From positions 62,001 to 126,000 of the forward strand of contig NW_002476075.1 in assembly GCF_000189635.1 (NCBI RefSeq): a stretch of DNA of 64,000 nucleotides. Reading direction: 5' to 3'. Source of the stretch: Tetrahymena thermophila SB210 (Eukaryota; Ciliophora; Oligohymenophorea; Hymenostomatida; Tetrahymenidae). Made by a program: the position numbers and the translations under genes. This document shows, in pieces, positions 37,503 to 49,417 of this stretch; position 1 is the stretch's first letter; every line of letters begins with the position of its first letter. Below the pieces are notes generated by a model, which worked only from the letters and a program-made list of their open reading frames with translations, did no database searches and was not told the DNA's origin.

Positions 37503-40500
37503 ATGAACACTACTTTGGATGCTATAAATGATTCTATGAATAAAATGATAGAATAAAAAAAATTGTACTTAATAGAATCTAGAAATTATAAATTATTTTT
37601 CAATTATCATTCTTCAATTTTGATATTATTAAATGGGTTTTTACAGCTTGGATTTCTCATTTAGTAGAAATCGAATAATTCTACCATGAATCCTAATTTC
37701 TACTATTTTATGATTTCATATTAGTGCCTATTGATAATCTTTTCATTTTCTTTTGAGATGCTTATAAAATAAATGTGGCTTAAATACCTCTACAAAAGCA
37801 TCTTTAACATACTATTGATAGAATATTCTTTTTAATTACTTTAAATTGATCCATAAATTTCTTATTTGATTGTTTATATCATTTTTTTTGTTAAATCAGT
37901 AAGAGATGCAGATCATGCCTTTTAGCAAATATCTTAACTCATTATGGTAATTATTTATCTAGGATTTAGAGTCTATTTTTTTGGAAATAACATTTGTAAT
38001 ATATTTACATTGATTATATCCACAATAATGAGCTTCTTTTTAAGCATATAACCTTACACTCGCGAAAAAATATAAAATTAGGTGAATAACTAAAATAACT
38101 ATTAATGTACTCATACCAATTCTGAAAAAGATAATTAACACCTAATGAATATCACATTTGCAAAAAGGTATAGGTAAGTAGGGTAAGTAGATTTCTAAAG
38201 CTAATTTCAATCAAGAATAAATTCAGATAATCAAATTTCATTTCAAAAAATTTAGAATTAAAGTAAAAACAACTTAAGCTACTCTCATTCTTAATTCTCT
38301 CATTAAAAATAAAACCAAAAGTTTTTGAGCAATATCAGTAACTTTCTTGAGTAGATAGAGTCGCAAGGTAATGACGGATCTTCTTTTGATATAGCCAGTC
38401 AATCTGTTAAAAAGTCAAAAACAATCTCTATGAACAAAGAGTAGCATCTGAGTTAATAGATTGGATTAAATATTTTAAACTCTATAAAAACAGGAATCGC
38501 TCTTATTAACAGCAAAAATAAACTAATTTATTCTAATTCATACTTCAAGTAGTTTTTTGGTTAAAGCAGTTAAAACAATGCATACAGTAGATTTTTAAGT
38601 TTATTTATCAAAGAAAACCAACAGTTGAAGGCTTCAATCAAAAAACTCAAAAAAACAAATAAAAATGAAGATAATGATATATTGGATTCTAGTTTCTCTG
38701 AGATATAAATAAATAATAGTGTTTACAAAAAGAATAAAACAATCCCAAATAAATTAAAAGAGAGTAAAGAAAATTTTAGAGAGATTGGATGCAGTTTAAA
38801 AATGAAGAGTAGCAAGCATAATAATAGAAAATCTGATACAATGGTTGCTTATAATTAATTTGAAGAACAACAATGCAGTATGTCAGATGAAAATTTGAAA
38901 ATGATGTCAACAATTCATACAAAAAGTAAAAAAAAGTAAAATTAAAGCAAATCAAGAAAGAAACAATTCTATTTGTAGCAAAAAAGTTAAAAATTGAAAA
39001 AATCTAATTCTTCAATAAACATCAATAGTAAAGGGAAAATAAAATACAAAAAAGACAAAAAGTAAGCCTTCCAAGATCTTACATTAAAATAGTAAATAAT
39101 TCCTTTGAATGTGTTAAATATTTTTTAAAATGATGAAGTAATTGTGCTTGATTTGATTAAAAAAATATTATCTGCAAAATTTAAAAATAAAAAGAACGTC
39201 TTTTACAGTGCAGTTAATTTAGACGATACTCAAGAAGAACAATAAAATGATCCTAATATGAATTAAAAATGTGAAATCAAATCAAATAAGCAAAGTTTTA
39301 AAGGTCTTTCGAATAAAGGCAAAATAGATCAAGAAGGAAACTAAATTAATTATTATATTGAAAGAAATAACTTAATCATAAATTTTAGTTAAAAAGGTGA
39401 TTTTTTTTAATACTTACAACTAAAATTAGGTGTTTATTAAAATGTTACAGATATGTAAAGCTTTAACTCTTATGAGGAAGATGAACTGAGAGACTAAATT
39501 TTTATTCTTGTAGAAATTTCAGACTAAAGTTAAATCTAAATAAATGTATAAGAAAGAGAGATTTCTGAGTATAAAAATAGGATGCTTTCTTCAGTTACAC
39601 ACGAATTAAGAACACCTCTAAACTGTAGTATTTAAATGCTTGAATTACTGCAGCTCAAATTAAATGAAGATCAATTTTATAAGGTGCAACAAAAAGAAGA
39701 ACAAATAAATCCAATTATAGAAGCAAAAGAACAATTTTTAAAACCTGCTTTACTTTCAAACTATCTCCTTTTAAACATAATAAATGACATTTTGGACTAT
39801 GGCCAAATTAACTCTGGTTATTTTTAACTTTCCTTTAAACCTTTTGCTATATTAGAGTTGATGACAGAGTGTGCAGAAATGATTTCTTTCTAAGCTTCCC
39901 TAAAAGGACTGATAGTCGAACTAAATTTAGACCCTAATTTACCATAAATAATAAATTCTGATTAAAATAGGATCAAATAAGTCTTACTTAATCTGCTAAG
40001 CAACTCCCTCAAATTTACTGAAGAGGGGCACATAGAAATTAATGTTTAAAGAGAATCAAATGAGCTCATAAGAATAGATGTATGTGATACTGGAGTAGGG
40101 ATCCCAAAGAATAACTTGTACAAAATATTCGATTGTTTTGGTGATAAGTCTAAACAAAGCATACTAAATACACGAGGAGCAGGACTGGGTTTGAGTATTG
40201 CAAATAGTTTAGCTATGGGCTTAGGTGGTAATAGAAGAATATAAGTAGTTTCAAAAGAGAATCAAGGCACTATTTTTAGTTTCTTTATAATAAATAGACA
40301 ACAAAATAAAAAGGGATGTTAATTCAATCTGAAAGATGTATTTAACAAAAAACTCATAAGATGGGAAACAATGAATAATAATCCAGAAAATTATTTTGCT
40401 AAATCCAGTAGCTCATCGATTGTCTAAAAGGCTTTGAAGCGCATTTAAACCAATGACAGTATAACAAACTATTCGAATAACTCAAGATATAATGCTGATC

Positions 40501-41666
40501 CCAATCTTTGTGGACTAGGAAGTGAATAAAATGAAAATACATTATATAATGATTAAATGTCAGTTAAAACTTTTTCTGTAGCAAACAATTTAATTACATT
40601 TACTATAAAACCCTCATCTAAATAATAACAAGAAGTAGGCAGTGTTCCAACCCGTAATAAAAGTGTTTCTATGAACCTAACTATAAGTACATAATAAAGA
40701 AAACAGCTAGGACCAAACAGGATATCTTCAAACTATGACTAAAATGTTTCCTTGAATAGTTTTGGGGATGAAAAGTAGCAAAATGAATTTACTAAAAATT
40801 CTAAAATTGATTATAAAAATTTTAACTTTAAGATTAATGCAAACCAAGGAATTTAGCAAAATGGAATTGAGCGATTCGACTCTTCCTAGATACTTGAAGA
40901 TGCTGCTTAAGAAGCTTTCTATATACCAAACGAATCATATATAAAGGGAACAATCAAAGGCCAGCATATTTTGAATTTTTTAAACTAAAGATCAGAGCTA
41001 TACTAATAGACACAAGGTTCAAATCACGATATTTATCCCTAGATATAAATTGACTAATATCCAAATTATGAAGATTTAAAAGTTAATATAAAAAAAAAAT
41101 TGTCAACTAGCAGTGTAGGTTCATCAAAAATAGGCAGTATTGACAATAGATTAAATTCTAATTTAACACCTATTGATTCTTATACTAATTTTCAACCAGA
41201 TTAAAGGAAAGAAACAATCTTGAAATAGCTAACAGATTATAATAAAAAATAGCTATGTAACTGCACTTAGATTCTTGTTGTTGATGATAATGACTTTAAT
41301 TTATATGTTCTATTTCTGCGTTTAAAAACATATGGTTTCAAGATAGAAAAGGCTGGTAGTGGAGAAATTGCAATCTAGAAGGTTCGACAAAAACTCAATT
41401 CGTAAGAGTGTTGCAGAAAATATAAGCTAATATTCATGGATATAGATATGCCAGTAAAAGATGGACATCAAACTACAGCAGAAATAAACAATTTTTTTTT
41501 AAACTAAAACATGCAGCCCCCTCCTATTTCTGCATATACTGCTTATGTACAATAAAAAGAAATAAATAAAGCATTTGAAAGCGGAATGAAATACTATATA
41601 ACAAAACCAATAAATTAAAAAGATCTGGAAGAAGTTTTATATTAAGTATTTCATAAATTATTTTGA
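37503..41666 (+). CDS. Membrane-bound hybrid histidine kinase HK2, 1387 aa
   Basis: This is one exon of 1388 codons ending in TGA. The layout matches HK1: hydrophobic helices at about residues 35-185 (SILILLNGFLQLGFLI, MSFFLSI), a Lys/Asn/Ser-rich linker, then HisKA with H700 in SVTHELRTPLN, N-box NRIKQVLLNLLSNSLKF, G1 DTGVGIP and G2 GAGLGLSIAN. A second disordered linker precedes the receiver: D1261/D1262, phospho-acceptor D1313 in IFMDIDMPVKDG, and the Lys of YITKPI. The kinase core shares long identical blocks with HK1 (INSDQNRIKQVLLNLLSNSL), so the two are recent tandem paralogues. The chosen ATG begins MNTTLDAINDSMNKMIEQ. The frame is open upstream, so an earlier start is possible. The signal, and the HPt or regulator partners, are unknown. 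Confidence 0.93.
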
Positions 41667-43426
41667 ATTTTATGTGCATTAAATATGAAATTAAAATATA
41701 TTTTTTTTCTTTTTTTGTTTTTTATTATTGAAAAAATGTATTTTAATGGTATAAAATAATGTTTTAATTTAATGTATTTTATTATTTTTTGAGTTTTCAA
41801 TAGAGAAAATTAACTTGATTTATTAATAAATAAATTTTTTAAGTTTATTAAAGAATTATTTGAATCAAAAAAATAATAAGAAAAATTTATTAAATGTTTG
41901 AATTTAATTTATTAAAATTATGATTGACTTAAACTCCTTTATTCTACATTTAATGTAAAAACTGGCTAAAGCAAACACCGTAAGGACTAAAATTATTAGT
42001 TAAATATAAAAAGTACTAGTCTATTACTTTTTAAAAAAATCTGCTAACAATAGAGAGTTTTTACACAAACTATATTTTTAATTATTTATAATGTAGTAAT
42101 AAAACATATATTATTAATAATATTAAATTTTTTTGAATACTATGAAAAAAAAATTCATCTTTTCTGATAAATATCAACAATATCTATTAAAGAAGCATAA
42201 TTTTTTATATTAAAGAATTGATCAGTTTAATATTAATCAAATTTTAGGTTTGGTTTCTTTATCATTCAAATAAGTAAGCTTAATTTTGTTCAAAATTAAA
42301 AATAACTTTTAGATAGGCGAAATGATCAGATAAAAAATTTCTATAAATTTAAATTTTAATCAATTATCTCTTTCTAATCTGAAATAAAAATAATTTCCAG
42401 AAATCTTCATAAATAAGATGATATTAGGTTTTTTTTAATTAAAACGAATAAGTTTTTGTGTAAAAATATAAAATAAATGATACGAGAGAAATTAGATACT
42501 TATAAAATAAATCTATATAATGTAAATAATTTAGATTAATCAAATTAAAAACATGTTTTACAGATTTATTTACCAATTTAAAATAAATTCTAAAAAACAT
42601 GATCAAAAATAATAATTATAAATTTTAAAAAAACTTTAATAAGATTTATTTAATATTAAATCTTCTTTATTTTATTTAAATTAATGATAATTACGATTGT
42701 TTATAATTTTATTGGTTGAATCTGATTTACAAAGTCTTATAAATAAAATTAAGTAAAAACTTATTTATCATTAATTTAATTATTTTTACTTTATTTGTTC
42801 ATTATTGCTTTCTATTTTTTATAAAAATTTTAAAATTATTTATTGAAAGAAATAAAAATTGATTACAGTTTTAAATTAATTAAATAAAGATTGTTCACAT
42901 TTTAGTCTTATTTTTAATATGTCTTACAACTTGCAAGCGAAGAATGAAAAATTCTTAAATATTTTATGATTTACATTTTTAAAATTTACAATTTATTAAC
43001 AGCATCATATAGTAGTCGCAATGAGTGACGTGCATTTTAAATTAAATGTAATTACAGTATCTAAAATTAGAAATACTTATTTAGTTGATAAAATCCTAAC
43101 CTTTAAAATGTATAAATAAGATTATTTAGATTAGGTATTTATATCTACTTAAAAAATTTTAATGATTTTGCAATATTATAAGTATGAAAAAACCTGTCAA
43201 TATGATAAAAACAATCAAAAATATATTTTGTAATTATAAATTATACTTTATTTTAATCACTAATTAATTAGTGGAAATAATTATTGTTAGCTGATTGTAT
43301 TATTATTTCTTTACCTTATATCGGGTCAAATTTTTATAAAATTTACAAGAATTAGTTTAAAAGTTAAGTGAATTAATAATTAAGTATTGAAAAGGTGTAC
43401 TACCAAATATTTAAAAAATCATATAT
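41667..43426. other. HK2-HK3 intergenic region
   Basis: AT-rich spacer of 1.76 kb, the longest within the kinase cluster. No gene and no copy of the 66-bp element were seen. It separates the two kinase pairs. Confidence 0.55.
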
Positions 43427-46400
43427 ATGTAGTCAAAAGAGGCTAAAAAAAATGGCACTTATATTTTAGGGTTATACTTTAAAAATGTGCTGATAAAGAT
43501 AATGAAGCAGGCTGCGATAAATAAATATATCAATCATTATTTTATTACTATTTTTAGCATTTTAGAAGTACTAAGTATTATGTTAGATGGATTTATCTTT
43601 TAAAAAGTAGAAGTTCAAAAAAAAAAACTTGAGATTTCAGTCTTTTGCTCAATTATTTTATTAGATTTCATAACTGTTATGCTTATAAAGAAGGAGAAAA
43701 TCAATGAATCAACTCATAAAATGTCTATTTTAGTAATAACAGCTGGAGTTTATGAATCTTTTGCTTTAGATAGTGATAAATTTTTAAGAATAGTAGCTTT
43801 TTTTGTTTTACTGCAAATTTGCACTCGAAATATGGAGCTGCAAAATCTAAGCGTAAAATTTCTGATGCTAATATTGGCAATATATGCTTAAATTCGATTT
43901 TCGCTAAGTAGTGAAAGTAATTATATAGGGATTATAGAGTTTTTTTGTTTTTAATTGGCTATTTTTGCCTTTTCATTTATTTTTAATTTAGATGAAAAAG
44001 ATATAGAAAAAGGTTAATAGTTTTTGAATATAAAATCTAAAAAAGATTAGCAAGATGATTTGTTTCTTTCAAATAGAGAATGTTTAAGAGAATAGGAAAA
44101 TAATGATTTAAATAACTCACAAAATATGTCTATTTAAGTAAATAATAAAAAAAAATTCAATGAATTTGATCAAAGTTATCAAATAACTAAAAATAACAAT
44201 AATGGATAAAGAAGTATAACAATTTAAAATTAATACAATATGAATGATATTTCCTCAGATTTTGTTAAAAAATTTAATATTAATAATAATAATAAAAGCA
44301 ATCTTCATTCATATGCTTTTGAATATGATAATAGAAAATAAGCTTATATACTTAAGAACGAATAAAAGCCATAGATTAGTTAAGAATTTTAATAAAATAT
44401 CTCTTCTCCAAATCTATTTTCTTTTTTAAATAAATCTCTTAATTTGATCTCAATAGGAATAGTACTTATAAATTAGGATAAAAAAATCCAGTATCGAAAT
44501 AAGACAGTGAAAAAATTTATCAATCATAAAAATTCAGATGGTAAGAATTTTATGTAACAGTTGCTATCAATTTCTCTTTCAATGTTTAAAAAGGAGGCAG
44601 AAAAAGAAATTCAGTTTTTTGAAGATAAATAAAATAATAATTAAAATAATCAAAATATTAACTTAGAAAACAAAAATAAACAAAGTTCAACATAAAAAAA
44701 GAAGCAGATAATTAATAGCATATTAGATGAATAAAATGAAAAAATGCAAAAATAGAGGAAGGCTTAAAAATCGAAAATTAATTAATAAGAAAAGTTTGGT
44801 TCAGTCCTTTATAATTAATATGAAACTTCAAAGGCATAGGGAGAATAACTTTAAAATTCTATAGGTTTAAGAAGAATTGCTACAGCTGAAGTGATGACAA
44901 CAGAAAATAACTCCTATCAGCCATAAAAGTTAGTTAATAGCAATTTGGTTTAAGATTTAGGTAATATCATACAGAGTAATCTCAGTAATAACATGAATAC
45001 AGATTATAGCTACTAAAAAGCCAATTCAAATCTTTCTAGCAAGAATATTATTAACAAAAACATTATACAAATGAAAGTTTATGGCGCTAACACTTCTAAA
45101 GTAATTAAAGACAATACTGTTTCACCTAAAATTCTTAGTAGTGAGAATATTATATAAGATTTGAATGCGACTCTAACAGGAGTGCCTTTTTATAATGTAT
45201 CACCTTCTTGTAGATAACTGAACCCTAAAATAATGACAAAAAGTATATTTAACTAGAATAATTTAAATAGTTTAAACTATGTAAACAATTACGAATACTT
45301 GAATAGCTTCAATAAAGATTCTATATTCCTTCAATAAAGTGAATTAAATTAATAAAGTTTTCCATAGTAAATGCTTTCTAAATTCATTCAATGCTTAATT
45401 CCTGAGAATATCGATTAGCTCTTTAAAAATGAAAACTTAATCTTAGATGATGTTATTGATTTTCTTTTAATTTACTCAAGGTGTCCTTAAAAATTGAAAT
45501 ACAATACAGATTATCACATTTAACACTAATCAGATGAAGAAATGTTTGATCAAGAGAAAAAAAACTACAAAAAAAGTTTTTCTTAGCTGAGTAAAAGTAA
45601 TATTGAAGATGAATTACCATTTAAAAAATAGCTGTAACCTTAGGTAAATCCTTAAATAGATGAAGAGGAAGAGTAAGAAGATTAAAAAAATTCATAAAAT
45701 TAAGACGATTAAAATTTGAGCATTCTTAAAAGTGAAATTAATAAAATTGCAATGAAAAGAGAGAAAAGCGAAGTAAGAGTTAAAAATTCAAATGGATTTT
45801 AAAATAAATAGTAGTAATAATAATCTCATAAGTATAAAGAGAAAAAATCTAAAAACAAAAATCATTAAAAACTTTACTCATACTTTACTTAAAATAATTA
45901 CCTTCACATCCACACAAAACTAAATTGCTCTAGTTTTGATTCAAGCGAATATGATAATAAGATGACATTTATAGAAATAAAATTGAGTGTTTTATAGCAA
46001 GAAGAAACAGAAAATCAATATGTACTTATTGAGGTTTCTGATGTTACATAATTCAAAAAAGTAGTTGACAAAGAGAATCTTGATTCTTACAAGAATAAAA
46101 TACTATCATCAGTTTCTCACGAACTTAGAACTCCTTTAAATTGCAGTATTTAATTGCTGGATCTTCTCTCTTAAAGTGAAGAAATTTCAGATATTACTAA
46201 AAATGCTTTTGTAAATCCTGCAATGTATTCTAATTTTCTGATGCTTAACATCATCAATGATATTCTAGACTTGGCATAAATAAATTATGGCAAATTTAAA
46301 ATGATTTTTTCTTAATTTGATGTCAAAAAAATAATAACTGAGTGTCTAAATTTAATAGGCCTATAAGCTATGGAGAAGCACATCATGTTAGAACTAGAAA

Positions 46401-48820
46401 TAGATCCTTAAATACCATAACTAATCAACTCAGATGCAAATAGAATACGACAAGTGCTTCTCAACCTCCTAAACAATGCTCTGAAATTTACATAACATGG
46501 TAGCATATCAGTAAAAGCTAATTTGGTTGAGCCAAACCTAATCTAGATTGATGTTGAGGATACTGGATGTGGAATAAAAAAAAAGGATTTGAATAAGATC
46601 TTAGGTTAATTTTAGTATCAAGATGAGTTAGAAAAATCTAAATCAACAAATTCTTTAAACGGAGGATTAGGATTAACTATTGCCAATAACCTAGCAACAG
46701 GATTAGGAGGGAATAGGAGAATAAAAGTAAGAAGTGAATACAAAGCTGGTAGTATTTTTTCATTTTATATTGTAAATCACGGACTCAACTAAAAAGGTTG
46801 CACTTATAAATAAACTAATCTTTTTAGTAAGTAGATAGTAAATTGGGAATGTTTTTCTTAATATTCAAATTAGCAGTAGACAACAATCAATAATATATAA
46901 AAAAATAATTCTGAAAATATTCATCTTCATTAAAATTCTTCAAGCATCAAATAAAAAAAATATGAAAAGAAATATAGTGATGCTACTCAAAGTTTGATGA
47001 GATTTAATACCGAAATTTTGTACTCTAACTTAAATGTTAATGTTTCATAAAATAAAATATTTTATGATTAGCCGATATAATAAAACTCAAATTCTCATAA
47101 TAAATAAAGTATCAAAAAAGAAAATACTTGCTATGATGTAGTTACTCCCAGCTAATACCCTCCTAGCGAAGGAGGAAAGTTTAGTAGAAAATTTTAACTT
47201 TCACTTAAAAATACTTAGCAAGTTATGGAATAGTCAAATAGTGAAAATAACAACTCTCCAATAAGACCCTATTAAAACAACACATAGGGCAATTTAACTC
47301 AAAAACAATTTGCAGAAAATATGTCAGATTTTTAAAAGGATGAGGATTATTTAAAAGATTAATTTTCATGTTAGCATTAGCAATATACAATCGATAGTCC
47401 TGGAAAAAGATCAGAAAGTAGCATAAAAAAGAGATTTTAAGTAGATAAAAATTCAAAGAAAACAATTAATCGTCTCAGCACACATAATGCCTAAGGAACA
47501 GAAAAAACAGCTTATCCTTCTTTATATGATGACAAAGTTCTTTAATCAACTTCTATACTTAATAAAAGCAATAATGATAATCATGAGTCTATAAAAGTAT
47601 TAAATAACAACACTGAAAATGAATCAGAATTTTAAATTACTACGATTCAAAATATAAAAAGAAATAATAGTAAAAATATATATTTAGAGTCTTGTGATCT
47701 TCTCAACATTTCTAACACTGAATTAAACGAGTAAGAAAATAAGAAAATACCTAATTCGTTTTAATGCCAAGAAATATCTTTAAAAAGAACTCAATTAAAA
47801 CCCAAGTAAAATGCTGGTAGTTAATAAATGTTGAGTTCAATCTTTGGATTTGATTAAGAAGATTCTGTAATTAAAATAAAATTTAAGGGAGATGAAGAAA
47901 AAAATATTACAAAATAAAAATTAGATGATCAAGCCCTATCTTAAATATATGAAAAAAATAGTGAATAAATAGAAAGTATTCAATCGTCTTATTAAGATAT
48001 ATATAGAAATAAACATTTAAATTTAAATGATGCAAGGGTTCAAAAACTTATAGAATAAAATACTACTAAAAAAAATAATAGTTTTTAGTTTGACAACTTA
48101 TTTAATAAATCTATTCTCTTATCAGATTCAGAAGGGAACAATGAAATTGATAATCTACAAAAAAAAAATTTGGCTGAATTAGAACAATAAGTTAAATAAT
48201 TAGAATAAAATTAAATACCGAATGAAATATATCAAAAAAAGTAGCAAGAGTAAAAGTTAAAAACTGAGAAAATAGTTAACATGAGTTCACTAGCTCATAA
48301 AGAATCATACCCAAACAATTACTCTTCCAGAGAGATATAATTATTATAAGAAGATATAAAATAGTAACTGATTAAATTTAATTAGAAGAGGCTATGTAAA
48401 TGTTCAAACATATTGATTGTTGATGATGAAGGATTCAACTTGTACGCACTAGAACTTAAGCTTAAATTTTATGGATTTATAGTTGATAAAGCCCCAGGTG
48501 GCATCGAAGCTCTAGAATTTGTCTAGAAAAAGTTTGAAAGTGATGCATGCCATAAAAAATACGATATAATTCTTATGGATATAAATATGCCCATTAAGAA
48601 TGGTTACGAAGCTACTGAAGATATTTTAAAATATTTCAAAAGCAAAAATGTGAATCAGCCAACCTAAATATCTGCTTGCAGTGCCTACATTCAGGAAGAA
48701 ATGAAAAAAAAAGCAAAAGAATGCGGGATGAAGTATTACATAACAAAGCCGGTTAATTAATAATAACTAGAGACAGTACTTAAGCAAGCAATTTTAGATG
48801 TTCCAAATAAAAGTAATTGA
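43427..48820 (+). CDS. Membrane-bound hybrid histidine kinase HK3, 1797 aa
   Basis: This is one exon of 1798 codons ending in TGA; start, H-box and receiver are all in one frame. N-terminal hydrophobic helices span roughly residues 30-200 (ISVFCSIILLDFITVMLI, FLRIVAFFVLLQI), followed by a very long Asn/Gln/Ser-rich linker to about residue 880. HisKA has H898 in SVSHELRTPLN, the N-box is NRIRQVLLNLLNNALKF, and G2 is GGLGLTIANN. The G1 box reads DTGCGIKKK, with Lys replacing the usual Pro. A linker of more than 500 residues leads to the receiver: D1666/D1667 followed by Glu (IVDDEGFN rather than DDNxFN), phospho-acceptor D1718 in ILMDINMPIKNG, and YITKPV. HK3 is closest to HK4 (shared SNILIVDD, INYGKF and ATGLGGNRR). 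Catalytic residues appear intact. Confidence 0.92.
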
Positions 48821-49417
48821 GTAAATATCAATAAAATTATTAAGCAAGAAAATACTTAAATTATTATAGCATTTTACAGTAGAAAACACATCAAAATATC
48901 TAAACAATAATTTATCATTTTTTAATAAATGAATATAAAAAAATAATTTAACTTTGTAAAGGTTATAAACATATTCAATTTATTTTCTACATTGCCATCT
49001 ATCAGGTAATTCTTCAAAAATAAATAAAAAAACATTTACTTTTTTTTGAAAATATGCTTTATAAAAAAAAAATAAAAAAATAAAATAAAATAACATAGAG
49101 ATTTAATTTATCTGTATAAATATGTATGTATGTGTCAATATGTTAATAAAATGGTTGTTATTATTATTTGACTTAGAAAAAACTTATTTAATTTTTGATG
49201 TTAATTTTTAGTTTTGATTTTATAATTGCAAAAAGAATCAAACAAATAAGTAGAAAATAATATTAGATCATCATAATTTGTTTTAGAGCAAATATTTAAT
49301 TAATTATTTATTTATTTATACATATATTCATACAAACAAGCATACTTGTAGGTACTTATTAAATTATTTAGTGTTTTGTTGAAATAAAAAGAAAATTCAA
49401 TAACTAGTCATTCAGTC
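48821..49417. other. HK3-HK4 intergenic region
   Basis: AT-rich spacer containing the second copy of the conserved element (49181-49246), about 170 bp before the HK4 start. Nothing else was recognised. Confidence 0.6.
49181..49246 (+). promoter_or_regulatory. Conserved element, copy 2 (between HK3 and HK4)
   Basis: This is the partner of 37042-37107, with about 61 of 66 positions identical when aligned by eye. It lies about 360 bp after the HK3 stop, so it keeps roughly the same distance from the upstream kinase as copy 1, while the distance to the downstream start differs (171 against 395 bp). Confidence 0.6.

Noticed and set aside
40762..40944. Plus-strand Lys/Leu-rich open frame
   Set aside because: It is out of frame with HK2, which is open and continuous through the same bases.
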